From positions 310,001 to 374,000 of the forward strand of contig CP137866.1 in NCBI GenBank assembly GCA_034406715.1: DNA of 64,000 nt. The letters run 5' to 3'. The notes under the pieces are model-generated. The model was given only the letters and a program-made list of their open reading frames with translations. It ran no database searches and was not told the DNA's origin. Made by a program: the position numbers and the translations under genes. This stretch comes from Rhodotorula mucilaginosa. Its lineage: Eukaryota > Basidiomycota > Microbotryomycetes > Sporidiobolales > Sporidiobolaceae. Within the stretch, counting starts at the first letter, position 1; every line of letters starts with the position of its first letter. Below are positions 31,125 to 43,495 of the stretch, one piece after another.

Positions 31125-32751
31125 TCACTTCTTCCCCTGCGCCTTCTTTCGCTCGGCAAAGATATCGATACCTCGCTTGCCGTCCGAGCGGATCGCCGCC
31201 TGTCCATAGTCGCGCTTCTCGAACCCTTCCGGGCCCATACCGGCCGGAGTGATGTTGCGGTCAAAGATCTGGGTCGGCAGCGAGATTGTCACGCAGGCGT
31301 TGGGGACGTCGACGAGCGCGGCGACGTGGCATTCGACTGGAGCGGCGCTCAACAGCAAGTGGACTTGCTCGATGGTGTAGCCCAAGTTGCAGAGGTACTG
31401 CATCGCGTTGAGCGCGGCTTGCTTTGCGGCTGTCGTCGCGCACATGGACGACTGCGCGCCGTCGCCGTGGACATCGACGCTGAGTCCTTCGAACGTGAGC
31501 TGTCCGGTGTAGTTCGGGTCGATCGGGGAAGGCTAGCATGCGGAGAGTATGGTACGTCAGTGAGTGGCGAGAAATCAGATCAAGTTTAACACGCGCAGTG
31601 CTCACAAGGAAGATCGGCTGGTTCAAGGACAGCTTCTCGACGCCGCCCTTGACCAGGCTACATTTCAGCGTGATGATTCCGGCCATCTCGATCGCCCCGC
31701 AAAAGCTGAGTTCGAGATCGCCTTGTGAGAAGTGCAAGTCGCCGATGGAGAGGTTCGCGCCGGGGATATAGACGGGCAGCCAAGTCTTCGAGCCGATCGA
31801 GAGGTTCTTGACTGTAGATCGAGGCAGAGCCAGTCTTGATCAGATGCTGGGTAAGCGGCGGCGAAAAAGAAAGAAAGCTGGTCTTACTGTCGCAGTTCCC
31901 TCCGTGCTCGCGACCCGGAACTGTACGTGCGCCCTCCCTCGCGATCTTCTCCATGACCTCCTTCGGCACGTCTTGACCCACGTACGCGTTCTTGGGCTCC
32001 GGGGCAAGGGCGACCGGGGGCGACGCGCCGGGGTGCGCATCGATCAGCGCCTGCTCCCGCCGGTTCCATTCGTCGAGCAACTCTTGAGAGGGCGAACACG
32101 CGATTATTCCTGGATGGGTAATACCTGCAAAGCGTACACCCGGGATGTGTCGACTGCTGCAAAAGCGGCCTTCGAAGTCCCAAATCGCTTTTGCCGCCTT
32201 CGTGTCGAAACGGGTGGCGAAAAGTCCTCCATCGGCCTTTTCGAAGACGCCGGTGTAGCCCCACGGCATACTTTCGTAGTATTCAATGTTGAGGATCTCG
32301 ACGCAGAGGGCGTCACCGGGCTCCGCACCCTCGACCGCGACAGGTCCGGTGAGGTAGTCTGCGAGAAGACCAAAAGTTAGCCTCCGAGAAGCGTCCCGGA
32401 CAGAGGGTGGGTGGTGTGCACTCACGGATGCGCGTAAGGTCGACGTTGGCAACGTCGTCCGAGTCGTCCGAGTTCTGTAGAACGAGAGAAAGTGTCAGTC
32501 TGAGAGCCTTCTTTTTTCGAGGTGGGGAAGGAGGGGAAGTATTGTCCAAGCGAGGCGCTCCTGCTGAGAGGAGAAGCCGAGCTACACACCCTGATCTGAC
32601 CTCCGGTCCATTCATGGCACCCGAGTTTGAAGACGGTGTCGGGTTTGACGGTCGCGGCGGGCGGGATTAGGGGGTGCCAGCGGTTCATAAGGCCCTTTTG
32701 CTCGGCAGCAGGCTTGAGCGGATCGACAGTAATGAGCATAGGAGCAGACAT
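31125..32751 (-). CDS. Formamidase (acetamidase/formamidase family)
   Basis: Hydrolyses formamide to formate and ammonia; a cytosolic nitrogen-scavenging enzyme of the FmdA_AmdA family. The start MSAPMLITVDPLKPAAEQKG is at 32751. Motifs are WHPLIPPAATVKPDTVFKL and EWTGGQIR, then (exon) NSDDSDDVANVDLTRI, LTGPVAVEGAEPGDALCVEI, FEGRFCSSRHIPGVRFAGI THPGIIACSPS, GREHGGNCD, SIGSKTWLPVYIPGANLSIGD, LHFSQGDLELSFCGAIEMAG, and a C-terminal tail ending FAERKKAQGKK. Four introns are visible, for example one that splits ATC C|AC TAC before the LTGPV segment. Length (about 410 aa) fits fungal formamidases. It is divergent from a DUR3-type transporter across about 1 kb with GATA sites, in keeping with nitrogen regulation. 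Confidence 0.92.
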
Positions 32752-33771
32752 ATTGGTCGTATAGTGCGGCGATGTGTGTTAGGATAAGCGAGAGGGATGC
32801 GGCGGAGAAGCCAAAGTGCGATGAGCGGCTCAGGGAGGAGCGTGCACAGGTGGGGATGAGTTGGGCTCTCGATACGAGGGCATCCTGCGCACTCCGAGGC
32901 GATTTCGGACAGCGAGGGACCAGATAAGCGCGAGCACTCCGAAGCTGCTTGACTTGAAGTTTGCTTGAACTGTCAAATCAGGAATCGACACGCCGTCGGG
33001 CCGCGGCAGCGGCTCGTCGCGCTTCGCTCGCTCGCCCCTCACCGAGCTTGTCTTCTCGAGCAGAATCTCTTGCGCCGCTTGGCAGCAGCTGCTCATGCAT
33101 ATATTGTGCTCTATCCAAAGACGATAACGCACCATGCATTCCCCTCGGCTTGCAGCCTCACTCGGACGTTCACGCGAGACCCCGAGGAACGCCGCGCGCT
33201 CGACCAACGTCGACCAGAGCTGCCTGGCGAGATCGCCAGAGCCGACAAAGAGAGCCTGCTACCTGCGCTGTCACTGCAGTATGTACCACAGCATCTGAAA
33301 GTTGGCGCGCTGCAGAGCTCCAAAGCGCCGCTCGCGGCGAATCGCCGGTCCTTATCTGCGGTCTCAACCCGGCCGGGTTATCGCCACGACTCCGACCGAC
33401 CAAGCTAAAACCAACTCAAGCTTTCCCAAGAGCCCACGCTAAGCGTCGATCGCTATGCATGCCTCGATTGATACGGTCGAAGGTCAGAAAATCCTTGTCC
33501 GGCGAGTCCGCGGCGAAATGCTCGGCTGAGCTCCTATCTCGCCGGCGACTCCAGCTTATCTCGCGCTTTCGAAGGACGGGGCGAACCCCTTGCATAGCTA
33601 CTTCCTCTCGACCCTCTCTTTTCAATCGATTCTTTGCTCTCGGCTCCTCCGTCTGCTTGCAAACTCGTTCGAAGCGACGCCGATCTCAGCTTCTCTCCGG
33701 CTTTCCATTTCCTGGAGGTTCACTCGCTCACTCGCCCTCGAATCCGATTACCTCGATACACACTCACCAGG
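32752..33771. promoter_or_regulatory. Divergent promoter, formamidase / DUR3, with GATA-factor sites
   Basis: A 1,020-bp head-to-head region. HGATAR (fungal nitrogen GATA-factor) matches lie on the plus strand at 32922-32928 and 33122-33127, and on the minus strand at 33352-33357, 33378-33383, 33534-33539 and 33556-33561; a further GATAAG core is at 32783-32788. By simple base odds about three matches would be expected, so the excess is modest. Regulation by an AreA/Gat1-like factor is an inference from gene function and these sites. Confidence 0.5.
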
Positions 33772-36700
33772 ATGGCAAAGTCGACCGCTATCCTCTCGCA
33801 AGGCGTCGGATATGGCGTCGTACTCGGGCTCGGGCTCTTTTTTACAGCCGTCATGATCGGCATCACCAAGCTCCAAACCCGCTACACCAAGTTCAAGGTC
33901 ACGAGCTTGGCCGAGTTCTCCTCGGCCAGTCACTCAGTCAAGCCGGCTCTCATGTGAGAGTGTGTCCGTTTCGGCCCTCCGAGGGTGGGCGGTGGCTGAC
34001 CCGTGTCGTCTGTGCTCGCAGCGGATGCGCCATTGTCAGTTCCTGGACTTGGGCAGCCACGTTATTACAGAGTTCGGCCAAAGCGTATTCAGTGGGTCTA
34101 TGCGGCCCTTAGTAAGTCGACGAAATCGTTCGCGTCCGGCGCATCTTTCAGTCCACGCTGACCCACTGTCGTCGCTTCCGCTCGAATCTCCCGCAGCGCA
34201 TACGCCGCTGGAGCCACGGTTCAAGTCCTTCTCTTCTCAATGAATGCCGCCAAGATCAAGGTCAACGCGCCGCGGGTCAGTCAGTCTGTGATCGGGCGTG
34301 TACAGAATGCGGAACTTACGTCGTCGTCTCTCCCCAGGCGCAAACTTTCCTCGAAGTGATCAGGGCGCGGTGGGGCAATGTTGCACACATCATCTTCACC
34401 TGCTACGCCCTCATCACCAGCTTGCTTGTGTCCTCTATGCTCGTAACGGTGTGTCTGAACCTTCCTTTTCGCCTGTCCCAGCTTCTCCGCCTCTTTCGCC
34501 CTGCGGCAGCTAAGTTTACGTTCTGATACAGGGCGGAGCCGCCGTTGTGACCGATCTTACCGGCGCCAACCAATACGCGATCAGTATGATCATCTCGCTT
34601 CCGGTCGCGGTTTACACCCTGGTCGGGGGACTTCGCAGTTCTCTGCTGGCCGACTATATCCACACATGCGCCCTTTTCGCCATCATCCTCACGTTCCAGT
34701 TCACCGTGTACGCCACTTCGGACAAGATCGGTTCGCCCTCCCGCATGTACGACCTGCTCGTCCAAGCCGGCAAGGACTGGCCCGTCGAAGGCAACAAGGA
34801 CGGCTCGTACTTGACGTTCCAGTCTTCCTCTGGAATGATTTTCATGGTCATCAACCTCATCGGTCCGTCCATCTCTCTGTGAAGGCTGCGGGCGCTTTTT
34901 GCTGACGCCTCCGGTCCGCAGGAAACTTCGGAACGGTGTTTTGCGATCAGGGTGAGCCCTATACCCTCCAAAATTGGACCCAGATGTACTCTGAAGCTTA
35001 CAATTGCTCCGCTACAGCATACTGGCAGCGGGCGATCGCCAGCAGACCCTCTACGGCTGTGCGCGGCTACATCGTGGGCGGCACCTCCTGGCTCTCGTAC
35101 GCGATTTCTCTGCCCCCGGATGGCCCTTTTCGAATTGCCTGACGTTGGTTTATCAACAGGGTTCCCCTCGGAATGGCCGCCACGATGGGATTGTCGTCGG
35201 TTGTGCTCAAGTACGATCCGTCTTACCCGAACTACCCGGAGGGCTTGTCGCCGAGCGAGGTCGCAGCCGGTTTGCCCGCCGCAGCCGCAGCGCAGGTTCT
35301 TCTTAAAGAGGGCGGCGCGGCTACGCTTTTGATCCTGCTGGTGAGGAATTACCCCCCTTCGACACCGTTTCTCAGCAAAGCATTTTTGCTCATCCTGCCT
35401 TCGTCATTGCGCAGTTCCTTGCGGTTACGTCCTCTGCGGCAGCAGAACTCTGTGCGACCTCGACTGTCTTTGCCAACGACATCTGGCTGGCGTACATTCG
35501 CCCGCACGCGAGCGAGAAGGAAGTTCTTCGCGTCGACCATGCCGCGATTATCGGCTGGGCGCTCGTGATGGGCGTCGCCGGCTGCATCTTTACGGCAATC
35601 GGGCTTTCTATGGGTTGGCTCTACATGGTGTGTCCTGAGTTGACCACTCTCGTCGGCGCTCGCGCAACCGGAACTGACAATCGCGCTTTTCTCGTCGTTT
35701 TACGCAGTTCATGGGCGTCGTGATCGGAGCGGGCGTCGTCCCGATCGCGCTTGCAATCATGTGGTCCCGTGCAAACCGATACGCGTGCGCGGGCGGCGCT
35801 GTATTCGGAACGTCGTCGGCGGTGAGTGCTCGAGATGCAGAGTCACTTGGCCTTGGCCTTCTCAAAACGAAGAGACTGATCCGTCCCCGCCACGTCTAGC
35901 TCGTCGGCTGGCTTGTTGCGACCGCGACGCTCAACAATGGCACCATCAACCTCGAGACGACACTCCAGGACTACCCTATGCTCATCGGTAACCTCCTCAG
36001 GTCCGTCGCGCATCGTTCATCCTCGGCGTGCCGATCCGAGCCTGAAGATGAAGCTCACGCCATGACCGCTCTACAGTTTCTGCCTCTCGGGACTGACCGC
36101 AGTCATCGGCTCGCTCATTTGGCCCGAGAACTACGACTGGGCCGAGACCCGCGCGTTGCACGCCCACCCTCCCGCGACGGTCGAGGAAGTTCCCGCCGAG
36201 ATGACTGAAGGCGAGAAGGACGCCGACGACACGAAGGACAAGATGCAGATCGTGCAGACGCCGCTCGGAGGACGTTCGGTCGCGCCGTCTTTGAAGGAGA
36301 CCGGCATGGACCTCGAGCTCGAGCCGCCCGTGTTAGTGCACGAGGACTCGCCGGAAGAGATCGAAAAGACGTTCCGCTTCGCTTGCTGGGTCGCGTCGTC
36401 CGCCTTTGTCATCCTCCTCATCCTGTGAGTCTTTTTCTGCTTGGACGACTGCTCTCGGAGCTCAAACTGACGACTAGCCGTAACCGCAGCATTCCGGTAC
36501 CGCTCGCCGCTTCGGGCTACATCTCGACCAAGGTTGGCTTCGTCTTCTACGTTGTGGTCTCGATCCTTTGGGTCTTCTGTGAGTGCCTTGTCAGCTTCAT
36601 GATCTTGACTGTTGGGAACGAAGAGGGAGCGCTGACTCCCTCGATGCTTCGCGCCTTGCAGACGGTGCGACTGCGGTGTGCATTATGCCCATCTGGGAGT

Positions 36701-36774
36701 ACCGCCACTCGCTCGCCGAAATTGGCGGCAACATCTGGGCCGACATCACGAAGCGCAAACGCGTCGCGCAATAA
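33772..36774 (+). CDS. DUR3-type urea/polyamine sodium-solute symporter
   Basis: Plasma-membrane symporter of the SSS family, Dur3 branch (urea, in some fungi also polyamines). The N-terminus MAKSTAILSQGVGYGVVLG begins the first membrane helix, followed by VTSLAEFSSASHSVKPALI and SGIVSSWTWAATLLQSS, then helices with GGAAVVTDLTGANQYA and YTLVGGLRSSLLADYIHT. The typical Dur3 stretch NFGTVFCDQAYWQRAIAS spans an intron near 34920-35040. Later parts are SSAAAELCATSTVFANDIW, and an acidic cytosolic loop near 36160-36350 before the last two helices. It ends TKRKRVAQ, TAA at 36772-36774. More than ten introns are present. About fourteen hydrophobic segments are expected; I did not count every one. 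It is paired with formamidase. Confidence 0.9.
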
Positions 36775-37093
36775 AGCCGCGCTATGCTCGCACGGAGGGT
36801 CTCGCGACGGGAAATTGACGGGAATCATATGTAGAAAGTCGTCGAATCGATGTTCGTCCTCGGAGTCTCTAGTCCAGCATCAAGTCCGAGTCTGCTTGCA
36901 CGCGGCAGGCAGAAGAAAGCGGCGCTCTATGTTTGCTTGCCACCTCGTCGAAATTGAGCGCAGCTTGATCGAGTGGCGGGCAGCTCTCGGCTTCCGCGTG
37001 GGGACTTGAAAAAAAAAAATCCGCTCGAGCGGAGAGCTCTTGACCCACCGTCGCTGCCGTCCCTTGCTCCCCGAGTCCATAGACCGAGTCGCC
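36775..37093. other. Intergenic, DUR3 3' flank / ADE13 promoter
   Basis: 319 bp. The DUR3 stop codon is embedded in CAATAAAG, and an A10 run lies near 37010-37019. No coding signal is seen. Confidence 0.5.
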
Positions 37094-39115
37094 ATGTCTG
37101 CCATCGACTCGTACCAGACGCCGTGAGTGCTGCGCGCGCAGGCCTCGCCCCTGCGGCCAGAGAGCTGATCAGACCGCTGTCCCTTGCGCCATCTCGACCA
37201 CGCCCAATCTCGCCTCTCCCCGCCGTGAAACTGGGCGCTGGACGGTCGCTGTGATGCAGGCTCTCGTCGCGGTATGCGTCAAAGGAGATGAGCAAGCTCT
37301 TCTCGCCGTCGGTGCGTCCCCAAGACTTGGAGCGGTCGAGCCGAAGGCTCCCGACCGATAGCAGCGAGCGACGGCCTGCAGCCAGCTGACGAGGTTGCTA
37401 GCGTTGCAGACTCGGTTCGGCACTTGGCGCAAGCTCTGGCTCAGTCTCGCGACGGCTGAGAAGCAGCTCGGCCTCAACATCACCGACGAGGCGATCGAGC
37501 AGATGAAGGCCAACCTTGTACGCCTTCGCAGGTCCTCCAGCGCTCAAAGCGGCCTAATGTTGACACAAACCACGTCTTGAACAGGACCTCGACGAGGCCC
37601 AGATGGCAGACGCGGCCGTCGAGGAGAAGAAGCGCCGTCACGATGTCATGGCGCACGTCCACGTCTTTGGCCAGCGTGCCCCCGCCGCCGCCGGCATTAT
37701 CCACCTCGGCGCCACCTCGTGCTACGTCACCGACAACGCCGACTTGATCTTCCTCCGCGACGCGTGCGACATCATCCTCCCGAAGCTCGCCGTCGTCATC
37801 GAGCGTCTCGCCCGTTTCGCCGAGGCGCACAAGGACCTCCCGACGCTCGGATGGACTCACTTCCAGCCGGCGCAGCTGACCACGGTCGGCAAGCGTGCGA
37901 CCCTCTGGATTCAGGTCCGTTGTAACAAGATCGCGGGGAGATCTGGCTCAATATTGACTTCTCTCCGCCGGTACCACGGAACAGGAGCTCCTCTGGGACC
38001 TGCGCAACATCCAGCGCGCACGTGACGACATCGGTTTCCGTGGCGTCAAGGGAACCACCGGTACCCAGGCGTCTTTCCTTGCCCTTTTCGAGGGTGACCA
38101 CGACAAGGTGAGTTGCGTGCGGACGTCTGCTTGACTGGCTGATCCCGCGCTGACCTTGCGCTTGCCACGCCCACAACCAGGTCGAAGAGCTCGACCGCCT
38201 CGTCACCGAGCTTTCTGGCTTCAAGCACGCTTACCCCGTCACCGGCCAGACCTACTCGCGCAAGATCGACATCGACGTCCTCGGCCCGCTCGCCTCATTC
38301 GGTGCTACCGCCCACAAGATCGCGACCGACATCCGTCTCCTCGCCAACCTCAAGGAGGTCGAAGAGCCGTTTGAGAAGGACCAGATTGGTTCCTCGGCCA
38401 TGGCATACAAGCGCAACCCGATGCGGTCGGAGCGTGTCTGCTCGCTCGCTCGTCACCTCATGGTCATCCAGCAGAACGCCATGATGACTGCCAGCGTCCA
38501 GTGGTTCGAGCGCACCCTCGACGACTCGTGAGGCTTGCCGGCAAGGATTTGCATCGCGGCTTGCGCTGACTCTTGAATGTTACAGGGCCAATCGCCGTAT
38601 CACCATCCCGGAAGCTTTCCTCACCGCCGACGTCATCCTCACGACCTTGCAGAACGTCACCGAGGGTCTCGTCGTCTACCCGGCGATCATCGCTCGCCGT
38701 GTCCGCCAAGAGTTGCCGTTCATGGCGACCGAGGTGAGCACAGTGGCGAAGATTTGCCTGAGCGTTTCGCTGAGCTGACTTGCTCCCCCCCTTGCCCTGT
38801 CAGAACATCATCATGGCTATCGTCAAGAAGGGCGGCGACCGACAAGTCTGCCACGAAAAGATCCGTGTCCTCTCGCACGAGGCCGGCGCCGTCGTCAAGC
38901 AGCAGGGAGGCGAGAACGACTTGATCGACCGCGTCCGCGCCGACCCGTTCTTTGCCCCGATCGTCGACGAGCTCGACAAGCTCCTCGACCCGTCGACGTT
39001 TGTCGGCCGCGCGCCGGAGCAGACGACCAAGTTTGTGCGCGAGTTTGTCGAGCCGGCGATCGAACCGTACCGCAAGCAGGTCGACGGCGCCACCGCCGCT
39101 GAACTTTCCGTCTAG
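37094..39115 (+). CDS. ADE13: Adenylosuccinate lyase
   Basis: Catalyses two steps of purine synthesis: SAICAR to AICAR, and adenylosuccinate to AMP, each releasing fumarate; cytosolic homotetramer. Exon 1 (37094-37122) gives [10 protein letters not shown] and exon 2 continues [17 protein letters not shown]. Later segments are [86 protein letters not shown] and [15 protein letters not shown]. The fumarate-lyase signature appears as [15 protein letters not shown] near 38390. The C-terminus ends [11 protein letters not shown]. Seven or more introns of 55-90 bp are visible. The match to yeast Ade13 is strong along the whole length. Confidence 0.95.
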
Positions 39116-39764
39116 ACGCTACGACCCCCTACTACCGGTTTCCCTTCTTCCCTATTACTCTAGAATCCGCCACGTTGACTCGGGACGACCTTCAACCGGC
39201 TCGTCGCGTGTCGAAACCGGGCCCAAAACGCGCGCGCCTTTTATCCGCGCGACTACTCCTATTCTACTCGTCTTGACTCGTCGCATCTTCCGTCTCTGTG
39301 TTCCTATCCGGGCTTCATTCTCTACGCAGTACTACCACTCTGTCTCACGATCATAAGCGGGTTCAACACTATTCGCACGTTCCGGCGAGCAAATCGACTT
39401 CTGCCCGCTTTTCTCCGCCTCGATCCGTCGCCCGAGATGGCGTGGTCTTTGACAGCCTCGCCTCGCAGCGGAGCTGTATGCGCTGCGAGAGACGCTGTGC
39501 GGCTGGCACGCACGTTTGCGCACGAACCTGTCCGACGTTGTCATTTCCGCGAGATCCGTGGACAAGCCGGAGAGCGAGTTTCCCCGAACGCATCCAGATT
39601 GTCCAACGTGCGCGGATACAAGTCCTTTCTGATCATACTGGCAAGAGAAAAGGCTCCCAAAAGGCGTCTGTATACGCCAGGTCTCATCGCGCCCGTTCTC
39701 GTTGATCGAGTCGGCGCACACTTTTTATCTTTGCTTGAGACCGACGAGTGACCCGCGAGTCTAG
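39116..39764. other. Intergenic / unresolved 5' region of the helicase gene
   Basis: About 650 bp. The first ~250 bp are pyrimidine-rich 3' flank of ADE13. Only two plus-strand ATGs (39437, 39478) occur before the helicase frame opens; neither connects convincingly to it through a normal-length intron. Confidence 0.4.
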
Positions 39765-42700
39765 ACTTTGGACAGTCTGGCGCGACGCAAGGGAGTGCCG
39801 CAACGGCCTGGCGGGCTCTCGCGAGCGGAATACAACGCTGCTCGCGAGGATGAGGAGCGAAGGCGGAGCGAACGCGAAGAGGAGGACCGAAGACGGCGAG
39901 AGGCGCACGTACGCGCTCTCGAGGCAGCTGCGGCAGCGCAGAGGCAGCCGAATCTGATCATTCCCACTCTGACTGGTACGTCACTCCGTTCCTGCGGTGT
40001 CTTGAGACGAGGTAGTCGCTGATCTGGCGGACGGATCTCTCAACGCAACAGCGATCCCAGCACCGCGTATGTACAGGGTCTGTAGCAGTCCAAGCAACGG
40101 GCAACTAATTCTCTACGCGCTACAGCACCGCCTGCACCGCTGGTGCCCGCTCCGGCTGCGTATCAACCTGGTCCCTATCCGCCTCCTCCACCAAATCGAC
40201 ATGCCGTTCCGACCTACCCGCCCGCATTCTTGCAATCTGCACCGATCCGACCAGTGCCGTCAGCTCAGCATACCTTTGTGCCGCCGCCCATGCAGCACAT
40301 GACTGTTGTCCCGGCACCGCCGCAAACCAACTCGGTTCAGCCGGAGCAGGTCCCGAAACTGGAACGCCCGCCAGGACTCAGTCGATTTGCGGAACTCTAC
40401 GTGCCCATGTGGCTGCGAAGAGTGAATGCAGACCCACCGGTCGCGGTCATTCCTCGAAGCGCTGCAGAGGCATTCACCGTCCGTTCCCTTTTCATCTCGT
40501 CTGCATTTTCTTTTTTTGCTCACGTTGATGCCGTGCGCAGATTGATCACAGCACTCTGCACGACTCGCTCTATCCTCCTCAGCTCTTGCACCACCTCACC
40601 GAAATCGAAGGCCGGAATCGCGTCCGGATCTCGGACATGACGAAAAAAGCGGTCGCGCTCGCCGCTCACGGGTTCAAGTCGCCGAAAGCTTCCCTCGAGG
40701 AGCTCTCTCCGGCAGCCTACGCTCGACACTGGCTTCCATTACAACAAGCCGAGTACACGGCACGGGGTCTCCAGCTCCAACAAGCGGCCCTCTACGGCGT
40801 ACCGCTCCGTCCCCGACCGCGCCATCCGGGCGAACCGGTCGGTCCGCCGTTGTACACCCTCGAAGCGCGGTCGATCCGCGAAGGCTGGCCTCCCGTCGAT
40901 CTTGGAGACGTCTTGAGCATTCGGCAACTCCGCCCCCAGTACCAAAGCTGGCAGGGCCTCGAGTTTCACGCGAGCGTCGCCGGAATCAATCGTGCCGCCG
41001 GAGAGGTGTTGCTCCGATGCGACGGGCTCTTGCAATACCAAGAGTCGATGGTCTTCAACGTCGTGTGGCGGGTTCAAGGTGAGACTCTCCGAGCTGGATC
41101 AGACGAAGCACCTCGGAACTGACGACTCTTTCGAGTCTCGCAGACCGGATTTTCAGCGAGTGGCGGCACTCCTGCGAGCTCCTCGACTTGTACCTGACTT
41201 CGGATCCTCTACTCGCCGACATCGAGCAGACCTCGGGCAAACGGAAACGGACAGCGGTCGAGAGCTGGCTGTTTCCCGATGACTCGGACGTCGCGCTCAC
41301 CGCTCCGCCCCCCGAAGACGCCGATCTCGAATGCGACTGGGTGGACGCGAGCCTGAACGAGGAACAGCAGAACGCTGTGCGGTCGATCCTGTGGGGCAAG
41401 CAGCGATTGCCTCTGCTCCTGCACGGTCCTCCCGGCACGGGCAAGACGAAAACGCTCGTCGAGGCAATCTTCCAGATTCTCAAACGTCAGTCCAACCCTC
41501 CCGCCAAATTGATCTGAGCGTGTGCTGATGCTATTAAATTACAAAAGGCCATCCCGACACGCACATCTTGGTCTGCGGCGCCTCGAATCCTTCCACCGAC
41601 ACTTTGACGATGCGACTCCGCTCCTTGATGCCCAAAGACTTGTTCCGCCTCAACGCGCCGAGTCGTCCTTTCGCTGAGGTCCGCGGCGAACTGCTCCCCT
41701 TCTGTCACGTCGAAAACGATCGGTTCGCCATGCCGAGCATGTCCACTCTTCTCTCCAAGCGTGTAATCTGTACCACTGTCCTTGACGCTTCCATCCTTTT
41801 GCGATCTCGAATCACCAACCACGACCTTTCCACCCTCGAGATTTACGTCAGCGGATCCATTCACCCCAACAACCCTCCCCCTCTCGCCAAGCCGCACTTT
41901 GGTTACCTTCTCGTCGACGAGGCGGCGCAGGCGACCGAGGCCGACATCGCTTGCGCGTTGAACGTCGTGGCGACTGACGACACTCGCTGCCATCGTGCCC
42001 ATGTCACAGTGTGCGGAGACGCGCGCCAGCTTGGCCCGCACATCGTCTCTGAAGAAGCGCGCAACCAAGATTTTGACGTCTCGCTCCTCGAACGCCTCAT
42101 GGACCGGCCTGTCTATGCCGAGCACCCGTTCGCTCGACGAAACCGCGCAAAACACCCGGAACAGCGCTGGGACGTCCGAACAACACCGTTTGTCGACCTC
42201 GTGCGCAACTACCGCTCGGCGCCGGAAATCCTTTGGCTTCCTTCCACCTTGGTGCGTTCACGAGCTCAGACTGGAAAATCGTGCACGGACTGACGCGCTG
42301 TCTCTTTCAGTTCTATGCCGAAACCCTCGTTCCTTGCGCTGCTCGAAGTGTGCAGCAAAGGTATGCTCTGTTTCGACAAAGCCCGACTCGACAGCGGCTG
42401 ACCTGCCGTCTACTACAGTTCCTTACGGGCTTGGCCGCGCCTCCCGAATCCCGGATTCCCCATCATCTTCCAACACGTCGCCGGCGACGATCTCGAAGTG
42501 GACGAAGGGGCGTCATTCTTCAATGACCTCGAAGTGCAGGCCGTGCGCGATCACATCTTGGCGCTCGTCCGGCCGCCTCCTGACAAAGCAGCGCACGGCA
42601 TGGTCTCTGCGAAAGAGATCAGTGTCATTTCCCCGTTCCGCGAGCAGGTCTGGCGGATCCGTCTTGCGCTTCGAGCGGTCGGTCTTGGCGAAGTCGACGT

Positions 42701-43319
42701 CGGAAACGTCGAGGCTCTGCAGGGCGCTGAAAAGTGAGTCTTCGCGCGCCTTCCTTTCTGAACGGACTCGTCTCGTTGACCTGCGGGTTTGTTACAGCCG
42801 TATTGTTATCATCTCGACCGTCCGGTCGAAGGAGATGCGTTGGCTCCCCATCGATCGCGCGCAGAATCGCGGTCTGATTCACGAGCCGAAGCGATTCAAC
42901 GTCGCCATGACGCGGGCAAAGGAGCTGCTCATCGTCATTGGCAACGCCAACACTCTGACGGTCAGTTCCTAGCCATCTGATCCCTGCTCCCCCTCACCTC
43001 GCTGATTTGCTCCCCTCGCCACCAGATGGACCCTTGGTGGCTCGCTTTCTACCGCCTGTGCATCCGGAACGACTGCTATGTCGGCCCTCCCGTGACCACC
43101 AGCGCGGCGCAAGAAGCGGGTCACGCGGTCTCGCGGCTCGAGCAGCAGTATCACGCGGAGCGATCCGCGAGCGGATCTCCTGCCTTGGGCAGCACTTCCC
43201 GAGAAGATGGAACGGACGAGTCGGCCGCGAACGGCTCCAAGGTGACGCCGGACGAACGAGCCTTCGACATCTTGATCGGCCGACTGGTCAGTGCGACCGT
43301 GAACGAGGATGAAGCCTGA
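39765..43319 (+). CDS. MOV10/SDE3-like SF1 RNA helicase (5' end unresolved)
   Basis: Superfamily-1 (Upf1-like) helicase nearest to MOV10/SDE3/Armitage, proteins tied to RNA silencing and element control. The frame opens just after a TAG at 39762 with [19 protein letters not shown], then a strongly charged Glu/Arg coiled stretch and a Pro-rich segment (about 40130-40380). Helicase motifs are [10 protein letters not shown] (Q-like), [14 protein letters not shown] (Walker A, near 41425), [13 protein letters not shown] (Walker B, near 41910), [49 protein letters not shown] and [18 protein letters not shown]. At least seven introns occur. No ATG lies in frame at the 5' end, so an upstream exon or sequence problem is likely. 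A role in RNAi here is inferred from family only. Confidence 0.85.
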
Positions 43320-43495
43320 ATCGTAGGTCACCATTCTTGCGGAACCACTCTTGACCCGTACCTCGAAGCGCGCGCCTTTTTCTTGAGTGTCGAGAACATT
43401 CATATGCACAGGAAATGGAGGCTACGGCGACAGGACTGATACCTTGGGGGCACGGAAATAACAAATTAAGGAAGACGGAGTTTGTGGGTGATGAT

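Noticed and set aside
39768-40022. Helicase start reading MDSLARRKG
   Set aside because: The first codon is TTG, not ATG, so this is not a normal start; the 5' end is left open instead.
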